From contig NFUV01000001.1 in assembly GCA_002127295.1 (NCBI GenBank), forward strand, positions 1,922,001 through 1,986,000: a stretch of DNA of 64,000 nucleotides, in the 5' to 3' direction. The translations under genes were made by a program, and so were the position numbers. Of this stretch, positions 55,061 through 64,000 are shown piece by piece. Position 1 is the first letter of the stretch. Each line of letters opens with the position of its first letter. The notes beneath the pieces were generated by a model. It saw only the letters and a list, made by a program, of their open reading frames with translations. It had not been told where the DNA came from and did not search any database. This DNA comes from Chitinophagaceae bacterium IBVUCB2. GTDB taxonomy: Bacteria > Bacteroidota > Bacteroidia > Chitinophagales > Chitinophagaceae.

Positions 55061-55134
55061 GAGTCGGGAGTTAGGAGTGGATAGTCAGGACTGACTCTGC
55101 TATGAAAGTTTTTCCTACTCCTGACTCCCGACTA
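55061..55134. repeat. Inverted repeat of the GAGTCGGGAGT element
   Basis: Arms GAGTCGGGAGTTAGGAGT (55061-55078) and ACTCCTGACTCCCGACT (55118-55134) pair with one mismatch around a 39-nt loop. Related words lie at the edges (GAGTCGGAATAAG; AATGACTC). The same core occurs at 22648-22679. Confidence 0.75.
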
Positions 55135-55145
55135 ATGACTCAAGA

Positions 55146-55730
55146 CTATTCCTTAATAGCGCCTCTTTCATCATCTTCTCTATCACGGTCGTAGATCAAC
55201 ACTTTTACTTTCCACTCCATGGGTTCTATATACTGCATGGAGATCTCTACTTTCAATTTTTTCACTGACTCATTGGCCGGCTCAAAAGAAAATAAAATAC
55301 TGGTAAATTTTTTTGATTCTTCCGGGGATTCGTAATCAGCTTTTAATTTAAATGTTCCGGTACCGGCCTTTACAGATAGATTATTAAGCTGGTTAAACAG
55401 TAATTTGAATTTTTGCCTGGCCTTGTCAAAATTATCGGTTGTTAGCATTACAGCCTGCCAGCTGCATATTTCCTTTTTAGCAGGGTAACGTGTAATGAAT
55501 GCTTCTTCGGCACCATTCACTGTAAAGTTGCAGTGATAGTCGGTTGACTGGGTGTTCTGCATCTGCACTTCTCCCATTAAATTAATGAAGCGATTGGGAT
55601 AATCTTCAATTACCTTCTTAATATCATTTGCCACACTATTGAGGCCCGGTAATTTTAATTGTGCGTTGGAAAAGGTTGTAAATAGAAAGCTGATAGTAAT
55701 AAGGGCAAGTGTTTTTACGGATTTTTTCAT
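55146..55730 (-). CDS. Hypothetical secreted protein between two paralogous OMPs
   Basis: 195 aa from ATG 55730, with a signal peptide (MKKSVKTLALITISFLFTTFSNAQ). The frame is open to 55766 but the first 12 residues are not needed. The mature part alternates strands and helices: VIEDYPNRFINLMGEV, TRYPAKKEICSWQAVML, ILFSFEPANESVKKLKVEIS. Not recognised. It lies between the two large OMP genes on the same strand, so the product may be an accessory protein of that locus, but this is inference. Confidence 0.65.
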   Translation of the reverse strand: MKKSVKTLALITISFLFTTFSNAQLKLPGLNSVANDIKKVIEDYPNRFINLMGEVQMQNTQSTDYHCNFTVNGAEEAFITRYPAKKEICSWQAVMLTTDNFDKARQKFKLLFNQLNNLSVKAGTGTFKLKADYESPEESKKFTSILFSFEPANESVKKLKVEISMQYIEPMEWKVKVLIYDRDREDDERGAIKE

Positions 55731-56032
55731 GCAGTATGGATTTATAGGGTTGGTATTGAGGGCCAATATTATAAAATTTAGATTTTATTATATACTTTTA
55801 AATAGACACATACGTTAATAACTTTGAAAAATATCCAAGTATGAAAAACAGAAACCTCGTTCACTCGCATCAATCGGCTAAAATTTATCGCCACTATTAC
55901 AAATCTTCTTTTAATGTTTTACGCTTGTTTAAATCGGTATTGTCCGTTATAATTTCAGGTTCATCTCCGGCAGCAGCGTCTCATTATAGAAGAAAATAGT
56001 TTGTTCGCTTTTTTTACTAACCCACACACTAT
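55731..56032. other. Intergenic space
   Basis: About 300 bp between the secreted-protein gene and the terminator of the second OMP gene. No coding frame, RNA or repeat was recognised. Confidence 0.4.
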
Positions 56033-56062
56033 AAAAAATGTCCTTCAAATTGAAGGACATTT
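56033..56062 (-). terminator. Intrinsic terminator after the second OMP gene
   Basis: AAATGTCCTTCAA / TTGAAGGACATTT is a 13-bp perfect inverted repeat; on the minus strand it ends in a T-run. It lies 30 nt after the stop at 56092. Confidence 0.85.
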
Positions 56063-56091
56063 CTATTTTATATTATTAATGGAACTACTTA

Positions 56092-58983
56092 CTAGTACAT
56101 TCTTACATCCCGCATATTTCTTTCCATCATTCTTGGCATACCCGGTGTAGTTGCCGCTTTCCCACCCATTTTATTCAAGTTAAATAGGAAGCTTAGCATA
56201 AAGTATCTTTTCAATACCATGCTTCTGGTATCCTGTATATAGTTATCGCCGGTAGTACGGGCAATACTCTGATTTTGGTTCAGTATATCATTCACCGATA
56301 ATTTCAACTCACCGTTTTTCTTTTTAAATAGCTGCTTGCTAACACTGGCATTCCATAAAGGAATACTCTGGTTAAATCCTTCTGCCCGGCCGCTATTAAT
56401 TAAATAGTCAAAGTTTGTAGCAAGAATAAAGTTTTTAGGGAAGGTATAAGCGATATCACCAGAATAAGTTTGGGTGATATAATCTTCATTTAACATGGAG
56501 TTGATGCTATACTTTACATTGTTGTATGCAAGATTTGCTTTAATACCAAAATCAATTTTGTCTTTATTGATATTAACGCCTGCGCCTTGTGACAAAGTAA
56601 TTGTTTTGGTCAGATTCTTTTTAAGGTTAACAAGGCTTATATCATTTGAATAAGACATGTTGTTGGTAAAATTCAGGCTTGATCCTTTCAGCTTTATATT
56701 TTTGAATGGGAGACCCAGTGTTACAAAAGAAGAAGCTCTGAAATATCCATTTACGTTCTCATAATTGGTTATTTGTAGCGGACCCTGTGTAGTAATACTG
56801 TTTACAATTTTATTTTGTGTAGTGCTTAAGCTAATGTTTGCGGCGATGTATTTAAATGTAAGAACATTAAATGTGTTAAAGCCGATATTAAAATTGTGAT
56901 TGAATTCCTGGTTCAGCTCCGGGTTACCTATTCGGATATTCAGCGTATCGCTGGCATCCGGTACATTTTGTAACTGGTTTACGCTGGGCTGGTTTGTACG
57001 GCCATTATAAGAAATACGCAGGTTTTTACTTCTTGTTGGAGTAAAATTGAAATTGGCAGTAGGGAAAATATTGGTATACGTCTGGCTTGTTACAGTAGTT
57101 TTATCTGTCATTGCCTGGAAGCTCTCACTCCCTAATGTTGCTCTTTGTACGCCAATACCAAACTGGTAATTGTATTTTTTCTCCTGCACCCGGAAATTAG
57201 CACCAACTCTATGCGCCAGGAAGGTGTTTACAAAATCATTTGTTTGTAACAGGTTGGGCTTATCATATTCATCTGTTGCTCCATTGTAGTTAAATGTTTC
57301 TCTTCTTGATTCACTTTTATTATTGGTATAAGCGTAGTTCAACTCCAATAATTTATTCAGCCCAAAAGGTTCTGTATAAGAAGTGCTGATAACATTATTG
57401 TTTGTTTCTGTTTTTTGTTTTGAATTTTGGTTTTGTTCAAATGAATTGTACTGTGTGCCATCTTCCCGGTAAAAATTATTGGTAGAAAGTGTAAGCCCAT
57501 CACTCTGGCTATTACCAATTGTATTGTTCCAGCCAAGCGTTAATGTTCTTCCGGTTTTTCTAAACTTATGTCGAAATAAAAAGTTGTTGCCAATATTTAC
57601 ACCGTTCCGTTTATTGGTATTTTGCGAATTACCATCTATAGCTAAAAATTCTTTGCCCGGGATCGCAGACCGTGTAGAGGAAATACTTTGACTGAAATTA
57701 TCCGAATGCTGCATGGTTACCGAAGGTGTATATAAAATAGAATTAGCAGAGTCTATCTGGTATTCTAACCGCATATTCAAGCGATGATTCTGATTCAGGT
57801 TGTTCGACATTGTTTGTCTGCTAAGGCTTGCTGTTGAGTCATTCGCAAAAAATGTTTGGCGGAAAATGCTTTGCTCTTGTTCGGGCTTTGAATCAGAAAA
57901 GAAATAACTACCGCTCACTTTTATTTTGCTACCCCACATGTCAGAGTAGTTCAATCCTACTGAAGTTGATTTGATAATACCAGTGCTGCCTGTTCCGCCA
58001 AAGCCACCGCTAAAACCTCCGCCTCCACCACCACGGGTTGACATCATTTGCATACCACCCCCACCAGCTTGTCCGCCCTGGCCACCACCAAATCCGCTAA
58101 AGCCGCCCATCGAACTAATGATGTCTGAAAAAGAGAAGCCTTGCTTATTAATATTGTTAGAGTTGAATAAAAGTGAAATACGCTGATCGCCATTAAATTT
58201 ATTGACCATAGCGTTGCCTTCATACCTTCCCTGGTCACCGATACCTAACAATGCCCTGGCAAAATATCCCTTGTTACGATCTTTCTTTAATTTGATGTTG
58301 ATGGTTTTGCTTCTGCTGCCATCATCAATTTTGGTAAACTTGGCCTGGTCACTCATATCATCAAACACCTGCACACTCTCTATCATATCGGCAGTAAGAT
58401 TTTTTGTTGCCAGCTTTGGATCGTTACCAAAAAACTCTTTACCGTCTACTAATACTTTTTGCACCTGCTCACCTTGTGCTTTTACATTACCATCTTTATC
58501 TACTTCCACACCCGGTAATTTTTTCAGCAGATCTTCAGCTGTGGCATTCGGTTGTGTTTTAAAACCACTGGCATTAAATTGTACCGTATCGTTCTTTACT
58601 TGTATCGGTGATTCGCTGGTGATAGTAACTCCTTCGAGGGTTTTATAATCCTTTTCTACTGCAATGCTGCCAAAGTCAATTGCTTTTTCCGTTGGAGTCA
58701 GAGAGACTATTTTCTTGATCTCCACAAATCCTTTACTTGAAATAACAACCCGGTAATCGCCTTCTGCCAGTCCTTTTACTTCAAAAGCGCCTTGCTTATT
58801 AGAGAGGGTAAAAGTGGCGAGAGAGGAATCTTTTGCGTTCAATACTGAAACAGTAGCGTCGCTAACGGGTAATTTGGTGGCCGTGTCAACCAGTTTTCCT
58901 TTTATACTGCCGTCTGCTTTTTGAGCCTGTGCGGTGATAAAAAGGCTGAAAATCAACAGGGATAAGGTAAAAATCTTCTTCAT
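56092..58983 (-). CDS. Outer membrane beta-barrel protein with carboxypeptidase-like regulatory domain (TonB-receptor-like), paralog 2
   Basis: About 963 aa from ATG 58983, where [21 protein letters not shown] forms a signal peptide; the longer frame from 59142 is not needed. Regulatory domain (25-110), plug-like section with [20 protein letters not shown] and [19 protein letters not shown] as in the gene at 52118, a long Gly-rich loop ([18 protein letters not shown] then [13 protein letters not shown]), and a beta-barrel. The tail is not the usual aromatic end. The two proteins share ordered plug motifs and a Gly-rich loop in the same place, so they arose by duplication. Cargo unknown. Confidence 0.88.
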   Translation of the reverse strand: MKKIFTLSLLIFSLFITAQAQKADGSIKGKLVDTATKLPVSDATVSVLNAKDSSLATFTLSNKQGAFEVKGLAEGDYRVVISSKGFVEIKKIVSLTPTEKAIDFGSIAVEKDYKTLEGVTITSESPIQVKNDTVQFNASGFKTQPNATAEDLLKKLPGVEVDKDGNVKAQGEQVQKVLVDGKEFFGNDPKLATKNLTADMIESVQVFDDMSDQAKFTKIDDGSRSKTINIKLKKDRNKGYFARALLGIGDQGRYEGNAMVNKFNGDQRISLLFNSNNINKQGFSFSDIISSMGGFSGFGGGQGGQAGGGGMQMMSTRGGGGGGFSGGFGGTGSTGIIKSTSVGLNYSDMWGSKIKVSGSYFFSDSKPEQEQSIFRQTFFANDSTASLSRQTMSNNLNQNHRLNMRLEYQIDSANSILYTPSVTMQHSDNFSQSISSTRSAIPGKEFLAIDGNSQNTNKRNGVNIGNNFLFRHKFRKTGRTLTLGWNNTIGNSQSDGLTLSTNNFYREDGTQYNSFEQNQNSKQKTETNNNVISTSYTEPFGLNKLLELNYAYTNNKSESRRETFNYNGATDEYDKPNLLQTNDFVNTFLAHRVGANFRVQEKKYNYQFGIGVQRATLGSESFQAMTDKTTVTSQTYTNIFPTANFNFTPTRSKNLRISYNGRTNQPSVNQLQNVPDASDTLNIRIGNPELNQEFNHNFNIGFNTFNVLTFKYIAANISLSTTQNKIVNSITTQGPLQITNYENVNGYFRASSFVTLGLPFKNIKLKGSSLNFTNNMSYSNDISLVNLKKNLTKTITLSQGAGVNINKDKIDFGIKANLAYNNVKYSINSMLNEDYITQTYSGDIAYTFPKNFILATNFDYLINSGRAEGFNQSIPLWNASVSKQLFKKKNGELKLSVNDILNQNQSIARTTGDNYIQDTRSMVLKRYFMLSFLFNLNKMGGKAATTPGMPRMMERNMRDVRMY

Positions 58984-59095
58984 AAATGGTTTGTGTAGTG
59001 TACGAAAATAGACGTAATAAGGCAGAACAACCTTCGGAAAGAGGGTATATTTTGGCAAAAACCCGATGAATTGCACTAATAGTCGATAAACGGCG

Positions 59096-59524
59096 CTAAC
59101 GACCGGGAAAAAGAAGCTCCCGGTTGCGGATTTGAATGGCACGGTCTAAACCTGTGGTTGACTTGTCTTGAAAAGACCGGCTTAATGCCAGCGTTACAAA
59201 CTGCCCCGCCAAAAAACCATAGGTAAGATTGCGGTTATTATCACTGGCTCCTTTTGCTACACCAATAAAAGCAAGTAATGAAACATAACGTAAAACACTA
59301 CTGATGGTTTTATCCTTCTTTGCTTTAGCATATAAATCAAAGGAAATAGAAGGGTTTATAAACTCTTCTCGTAATGCACTAAAAGAAACTTTATTACCGC
59401 CTTTCATAAAATGGCTTCCATAGCGGTAGAGGAGTTGCTGGTCGTATTTTTTGAGGAGTGAGTCTGATTGCGAAAAGCTGTGGAAACTGATCAGCAGGGT
59501 AGTTAAAAGAATTATTATTTTCAT
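59096..59524 (-). CDS. Hypothetical secreted protein, coupled to the gene upstream
   Basis: 142 aa with a signal peptide (1-18). A hydrophobic stretch near residues 78-110 ([32 protein letters not shown]) could be membrane-associated or fold-stabilising. Not recognised. The start overlaps the upstream stop by 4 nt (ATGA), so both are translated together. Confidence 0.6.
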   Translation of the reverse strand: MKIIILLTTLLISFHSFSQSDSLLKKYDQQLLYRYGSHFMKGGNKVSFSALREEFINPSISFDLYAKAKKDKTISSVLRYVSLLAFIGVAKGASDNNRNLTYGFLAGQFVTLALSRSFQDKSTTGLDRAIQIRNRELLFPGR

Positions 59525-60090
59525 TTGATGACGGATTGAAGGGTTAACGATTCCATGATTCGGCTTACGAATTGATTTAGAGATTCCGATTCTCCAATAA
59601 AAAAATTCCAGTTCTTATATTTTTTCCCATTAGGGGAATTAACCCTTTTGACGGCTATACAATCATTTGTGGGAGAGTTACATACAGCAATTTCTATAAT
59701 CTGTAAATAAGGATGGGCTAATTCCATTTCTTTAATAAAATAGTCTTTATTCTTTTTTACATTTTCTATATTATCCAGCATTCGTTGTTTATTGTTTACA
59801 CCAAATAAATTTTCGAAGAATTTTTTAGAAAGATCTGAAGCTTCTTCATAATTAAGAACTTCAAATTTTTTTGCTTTTAAGCTATCCCTAAGCAGTATTT
59901 GCAAATCCATTCTAAAAAGCGAATCTTTTGCTGTAATTCTTACCGGCATTGACCGAACCAATAAAAGTGAATCAATATTTTTTTGCTCCTGCTTTCTTTC
60001 TGTCTTAGTTAGCTTTACAGATTGAGCTGTTATTACTATTTGGGATAAACAAAAAACGGAGATCAATATTATTACAGTCCAACTTTTCAT
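59521..60090 (-). CDS. Hypothetical secreted protein
   Basis: 189 aa from ATG 60090 (the frame extends to TTG 60102). Signal peptide about residues 1-22 (ending ITAQS), then a Lys/Glu-rich helical region (TKTERKQEQKNIDSLLLVRS), later LAHPYLQIIEIAVCNSPTND and NGKKYKNWNFFIGESES. No family recognised. Upstream partner of the gene at 59096; the pair looks like an envelope module of unknown role. Confidence 0.6.
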   Translation of the reverse strand: MKSWTVIILISVFCLSQIVITAQSVKLTKTERKQEQKNIDSLLLVRSMPVRITAKDSLFRMDLQILLRDSLKAKKFEVLNYEEASDLSKKFFENLFGVNNKQRMLDNIENVKKNKDYFIKEMELAHPYLQIIEIAVCNSPTNDCIAVKRVNSPNGKKYKNWNFFIGESESLNQFVSRIMESLTLQSVIK

Positions 60091-60214
60091 ACTATACGCC
60101 AATTTTAAGAAATATTCTGCCAGTCATCTTTCAAAATAAACAATTATTAGGCAATTATCTATTCTCAAATATTATCGGGAAAATAAAAACCGTTCAGTTA
60201 TGTATATTTATAAA

Positions 60215-60658
60215 ATGAAAAAAGCACTGCTTGCTGTTTTATTACTTTGCAATTCAATTGTGCTTTTTGCTCAATCCTCACTTCCTAAAGACAGCATACT
60301 TATTAACCCCGATTCTATATATGTTGATGTAGATATAAAAGCGGAGTATCCCGGTGGCCATAAAGGATGGAGTGATTTTATAGAAAAGAAAATTAATGGA
60401 CAAGTTGCCACCGATAATGGTGCGCCGGCCGGCACCTATACAGTAGTTATTGCTTGTATTATTGGTACCGATGGAAAATTGATAGCCGCCGCTCCGCTAA
60501 CAAGCCATGGCTATGGAATGGAAAGAGAAATGCTGCGGGTGCTTAATAAAATTCCAAAAGCATTTATCCCTGCTTATAAAAACGGAATACCTGTAAAATC
60601 AAAACTAAAATTTCCGCTAACATTTAGTGTTGGCAATACGAAGGCAACACGATTTTAA
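60215..60658 (+). CDS. Secreted TonB C-terminal-like protein
   Basis: 147 aa from ATG 60215. Signal peptide (MKKALLAVLLLCNSIVLFAQ), then a TonB-C-like fold: KAEYPGGHKGWSDFIEKKI opens many Bacteroidota 'energy transducer TonB' proteins, and GTYTVVIACIIGTDGKLIAA and PAFIPAYKNG-like elements (here PKAFIPAYKNGIPVKSKLKFPLTFSV) match the rest. It has no membrane anchor or Pro-rich spacer, so it is not an energy transducer itself. It may act as a partner or a scaffold. Convergent with the SNF2 gene, 15 nt between stops. Confidence 0.78.
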   Translation: MKKALLAVLLLCNSIVLFAQSSLPKDSILINPDSIYVDVDIKAEYPGGHKGWSDFIEKKINGQVATDNGAPAGTYTVVIACIIGTDGKLIAAAPLTSHGYGMEREMLRVLNKIPKAFIPAYKNGIPVKSKLKFPLTFSVGNTKATRF

Positions 60659-60673
60659 AATTACCAGCATTAT

Positions 60674-63600
60674 TTAACTAAACAAATATTCCACATCTTC
60701 CCTCGTCAATGATTTTACAAAAGTGGCATCATCAGAAATAATGTCTTTGGCCAATGCTCTTTTCTTTTCCTGTAGTTGCAGTATTTTATCTTCAATGGTG
60801 TCTTTACAGATCATGCGGTAAGCAAAAATGTTTTTTGTCTGCCCAATACGGTGTGTACGGTCAATGGCTTGTTGCTCAACCGCCGGGTTCCACCAGGGAT
60901 CAACAATATATACATAGTCGGCCGCAGTAAGGTTCAACCCCACACCACCGGCTTTTAATGAAATCAGGAACACTCTTACTTCATCATTGTTCTGAAAACT
61001 TTGAATAGCTTTTTCTCTATCTGGTGCAGATGTGCTTCCATCAAAATATTCGTACTTCACTCCTAACTCTTCAAGCTTGGCTCTTATCAATGCCAGCATG
61101 CCTAAAAACTGAGAAAAGATCAACGCTTTGTGGTTACCGATGTTCTCTGTAATCTCTCTTGCCAGTTCATCTAATTTGATAGAATGATTTTCAAACTTCT
61201 CTTGCTCATTTAATATCGCCGGCGAATCGCATATCTGTCGCAACTTCATCAACCCCTGTAAAATGGTTAACTGCGATTTTTGAATTCCCTGTGTTTCAAT
61301 AGTACCGAGTATCTGGTTACGGAAATCATTTCTATAAGCATCATAAATATTACGCTGCTCATCTTCCATTTCGCAGAATAAGATCATTTCCTGCTTTTCA
61401 GGAAGATCTTTTGCTACCTGTTCTTTTGTTCTTCTTAAAATAAATGGATAAAGAATTTTTCTGAGATGGTCTTTTCTATCCTGTTCTCCAAACTTATCAA
61501 TGGGTATGGCAAACTCCTGGCGGAAAAATTCCATGGTTCCCAACATACCGGGATTCAAAAAGTTCATCTGTGCAAAAATGTCAAACGTATTATTCTGCAA
61601 CGGTGTACCGCTCATACACAAACGATGCTTTGCATTCAGCAACGAAGCGGCTTTGGTTACTTTACTGGCCGGGTTTTTTATCGCCTGGCTTTCATCCAGG
61701 ATCACATAATCCAGCTCTACACTCATCAACAATTTTATATCACTGCGTAATGTTCCGTAGGTAGTGATAGTAACATCATGATCGGTCAGTTCTTCCTTTG
61801 TTCTTGTCCGGGTGCCCCCATGATGTATTTTATAGGTTAGCGACGGAGTGAATTTTTTTATTTCATTCTCCCAGTTATAGATCAATGTGGTGGGGCAAAC
61901 AACCAATGCTTTCAATGTGCCCTGCTCTTTTTTAAAATACTCCATAAAGGAGAGGGCCTGCACCGTTTTACCCAATCCCATATCATCTGCTAATATGCCT
62001 CCCCACTTAATATCTTTCAAATAATTCAGCCATTGATAACCGGCCACCTGGTAAGGCCGCAATATCATTTTTAAATGATACGATGGATCAATCTCTTTTA
62101 TTTTATTGAACTCCCGCAGCTTTTCATATTTTTCTTCCAGTTGTACGATCAGCTCCTCCTCGTCTCTTGTTTCATACAACTCATCCACCACACTTAAATG
62201 ATAGCGGGACAATTTTAATGAATCCGTTTTGCCTTCACCTACTCTAAAGAGTAATGAATATTTTTTCAACCACTCTTCCGGTAAAATACCCAACGTTCCA
62301 TCATTCAATTGCACAAACTGTTGCTTGTTGGCCAATGCTCTTTTTACTTCGGCCACCGTTACCTGCTGATCTCCGAAAAGAATATCCACTTTGGCATCAA
62401 ACCAATCTGTATTACTGCTGATGAAGATCTTTGTTTGTGGCTTGGCCGTATTGAAACGAAAATTTTTCAGCGCTTCAAATCCAAATACCGGTGTTTTCAT
62501 TTCCTTCATCGCATCAACAAATAAAAAGAACCAGTTATTCTTTAAAACATCTGCTCCTTTCAATGCCAATGTTCCGGAATCTTCATTGTACACAAAACTT
62601 GAATGTAAGTTTTGCAGCTTCTGAATAAACTCTCCTTCTTTCTCCCTGTTGCGATGCACCACCAATACTTTATCGCCCTGCGGTACAATCATTTCATCTC
62701 TATCTCTCGTTTTTGTTTCATACCCCTTGTAAGAAAACGAAGGCTGAAAAACGAGATACTCCCCTTTTTCCATCAGGAACAATTTCACTTCCGGATTGCC
62801 ATCTTTAATTTCCTGCACCAGCGATTTGTCAAAATCCACTTTATGTTCTTTCGCCAGCGGCATGATAAATTCATTCAATGTTTTATTCCACTCCTCTGTT
62901 GCCACACTCATTTTACCGCTTGGTAAAAATTTCTCTACCAGATGAATTACTTCATTATTTCTCCACAAGTGCGCCTGGTTATTATATAAGAAGAAGAGGG
63001 GTGTTGCGGCTTCGTTATCGCCAAGGTCAAACTCCAATGGACCCGTTTTTACCCTGCATTGAATGGTATAATGAGAATTTTTCTTAATAATAAAATGTGG
63101 TCTTGCTTCTTCTGCCTGTAATTGAAGTGGCTCCAGGTTATTTGTTTTGAACGGCTTTTTATCGGGTAATAAAAAAACAAATGGGCTACCCGATGTTTCA
63201 ATAAATATCTTTTTCAGTTTAGGTAAAAGATATTCTGCCATCAGCTCTTTGGTTTCCTCTGGCAGATCATCATCTTCATGATGAATTATATTTTCCCAGA
63301 TGCCGGAAAAAGGAGAGTTGCGGCTTACATATTTATTTATTTCGGATTCCTGCAGCTTTCGAAGCATCGTTAGCAATTCCCGGTCTCCTTCAGATAAATT
63401 ATCGGCATTTACATAGCGGCTGATGTCTAATTTTTCAACAGTTCCTGCAAAAGCATCATTGTTTTCATTGGGCTCGCCAATCACCACATCAACCGTAAAC
63501 TGGGGATAATTCTTTTTATTAAAATTAAAAACCACACCGAGTCGTTGCGAAGGTAATATTGCTGTTTCCTCCACTACCTGCGGCGCTTCGGTTATTTCCT

Positions 63601-64000
63601 TTTCCTTCATGGGAAGCAATACGGGTTTTGGTGCTACCGCAACCATTGCTACTCTTTTTATATTGGCATCCAACACTCTTAAAAAAGGTTTCCCATCCTT
63701 ATAGGCAAATTCAAACTTTCCTTTTAAATCATCGCTTAGTGAATATCCATACGCTTCCAGGAGTTTATTTTTTTCTTTATCCCAGTTACGGATACTTTCA
63801 AAATAATTTGCACCGTGTTTATTCAGCAATTGTAATAAAACAATTATTTTAGGAAGACATAGCGGATGACTTTCATCTTCATAATCGCAGCTGGTATCAA
63901 AGTTCTTTTCTTCGTTTTTTCGAATAATAACTTTGTATTCTTTGCCATCCAGTTTTACAGTTGCTTTTACCGTTTCATTCTCTGCAAAATCTATAATGGC
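60674..64000 (-). CDS. SNF2-family helicase (DEAD/DEAH-like ATPase), 5' part beyond the window
   Basis: The frame stays open through base 64000, so the true start lies outside; the seen part is about 1108 aa. The first residues seen (TSCDYEDESHPLCLPKIIVLLQ) resemble the end of a SWIM zinc finger found at the start of these Bacteroidota proteins. ATPase motifs: DDMGLGKTVQALSF (61.97 kb region, Walker A), LDESQAIKNP (Walker B), CMSGTPLQNN, SQFLGMLALI and the SF2 arginine fingers in QAIDRTHRIGQ near the C-terminus. A double-stranded DNA translocase that remodels nucleoprotein complexes; RapA-like or repair roles are possible. No neighbour shows its pathway. Confidence 0.93.
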   Translation of the reverse strand, partial: AIIDFAENETVKATVKLDGKEYKVIIRKNEEKNFDTSCDYEDESHPLCLPKIIVLLQLLNKHGANYFESIRNWDKEKNKLLEAYGYSLSDDLKGKFEFAYKDGKPFLRVLDANIKRVAMVAVAPKPVLLPMKEKEITEAPQVVEETAILPSQRLGVVFNFNKKNYPQFTVDVVIGEPNENNDAFAGTVEKLDISRYVNADNLSEGDRELLTMLRKLQESEINKYVSRNSPFSGIWENIIHHEDDDLPEETKELMAEYLLPKLKKIFIETSGSPFVFLLPDKKPFKTNNLEPLQLQAEEARPHFIIKKNSHYTIQCRVKTGPLEFDLGDNEAATPLFFLYNNQAHLWRNNEVIHLVEKFLPSGKMSVATEEWNKTLNEFIMPLAKEHKVDFDKSLVQEIKDGNPEVKLFLMEKGEYLVFQPSFSYKGYETKTRDRDEMIVPQGDKVLVVHRNREKEGEFIQKLQNLHSSFVYNEDSGTLALKGADVLKNNWFFLFVDAMKEMKTPVFGFEALKNFRFNTAKPQTKIFISSNTDWFDAKVDILFGDQQVTVAEVKRALANKQQFVQLNDGTLGILPEEWLKKYSLLFRVGEGKTDSLKLSRYHLSVVDELYETRDEEELIVQLEEKYEKLREFNKIKEIDPSYHLKMILRPYQVAGYQWLNYLKDIKWGGILADDMGLGKTVQALSFMEYFKKEQGTLKALVVCPTTLIYNWENEIKKFTPSLTYKIHHGGTRTRTKEELTDHDVTITTYGTLRSDIKLLMSVELDYVILDESQAIKNPASKVTKAASLLNAKHRLCMSGTPLQNNTFDIFAQMNFLNPGMLGTMEFFRQEFAIPIDKFGEQDRKDHLRKILYPFILRRTKEQVAKDLPEKQEMILFCEMEDEQRNIYDAYRNDFRNQILGTIETQGIQKSQLTILQGLMKLRQICDSPAILNEQEKFENHSIKLDELAREITENIGNHKALIFSQFLGMLALIRAKLEELGVKYEYFDGSTSAPDREKAIQSFQNNDEVRVFLISLKAGGVGLNLTAADYVYIVDPWWNPAVEQQAIDRTHRIGQTKNIFAYRMICKDTIEDKILQLQEKKRALAKDIISDDATFVKSLTREDVEYLFS

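Noticed and set aside
58202-58648. Plus-strand frame inside the second large OMP gene
   Set aside because: Same kind of shadow as above, at the matching plug region of the paralog.

Overview
The window looks like chromosomal DNA of a Bacteroidota bacterium, most likely from the Chitinophagaceae or close relatives. The evidence is: many signal peptides ending in AQ or in lipoboxes; outer-membrane beta-barrel proteins with a carboxypeptidase-like regulatory domain; a choice-of-anchor I lipoprotein; a bacterial GH3 enzyme; several TAnnTTTG (-7) promoter boxes; almost no Shine-Dalgarno sequences; and moderate-to-low GC. I saw no rRNA, tRNA, CRISPR array or insertion sequence. Genus assignment is inference.

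Layout. 0-8 kb: a truncated TonB-type outer-membrane protein, a CPA1 Na+/H+ antiporter, an OmpA-like lipoprotein, a TetA-like MFS exporter, an ArsC-fold protein, CmoA, an ICMT-like membrane methyltransferase and an Nfu iron-sulfur protein. 8-15.7 kb: secreted or lipoprotein genes of unknown role (one two-gene operon), a saccharopine-dehydrogenase-like enzyme, HtpG, a SnoaL-like lipoprotein and an RDD membrane protein. 15.7-19.3 kb: the accessory patch. It holds a 13-unit 21-bp DNA repeat array, an HTH gene, an orphan small gene, and a tight XRE regulator + nuclease-helicase (DUF2075-like) pair in AT-rich DNA; this is my best candidate for a defence system. 19.3-26.6 kb: a PLC-like phosphodiesterase, small secreted proteins, a zinc alcohol dehydrogenase, a choice-of-anchor I lipoprotein, an M20 peptidase and a class IV aminotransferase. 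26.6-33.7 kb: a P1 peptidase and an unusual membrane-THEP1 NTPase fusion, divergent from a two-subunit xanthine dehydrogenase with an M23 peptidase behind it.

33.7-47 kb: MFS transporter, SRPBCC, cupin + PurT, a second M23 peptidase, an NAD-salvage pair (PnuC + NadR-type kinase), a GT39 glycosyltransferase, MtgA, a LysE exporter, GH3, and a GT2 glycosyltransferase fused to a WcaJ-like degenerate module. 47-52 kb: inositol monophosphatase overlapping ThiL, an S41 peptidase, an omega-amidase and a cupin. 52-60 kb: two large paralogous Gly-rich outer-membrane proteins separated by a secreted protein, then a coupled pair of unknown secreted proteins. 60-64 kb: a TonB-C-like secreted protein and a SNF2 helicase that runs off the window end.

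Most of the window is ordinary housekeeping and envelope biology. Gene pairs that clearly work together are xdhA-xdhB, pnuC-nadR, suhB-like-thiL (overlap) and the XRE-helicase pair. Several intergenic spaces carry small dispersed palindromic or direct repeats. Start sites were often moved inward from the longest open frame where a signal peptide, family length or gene overlap supported it.
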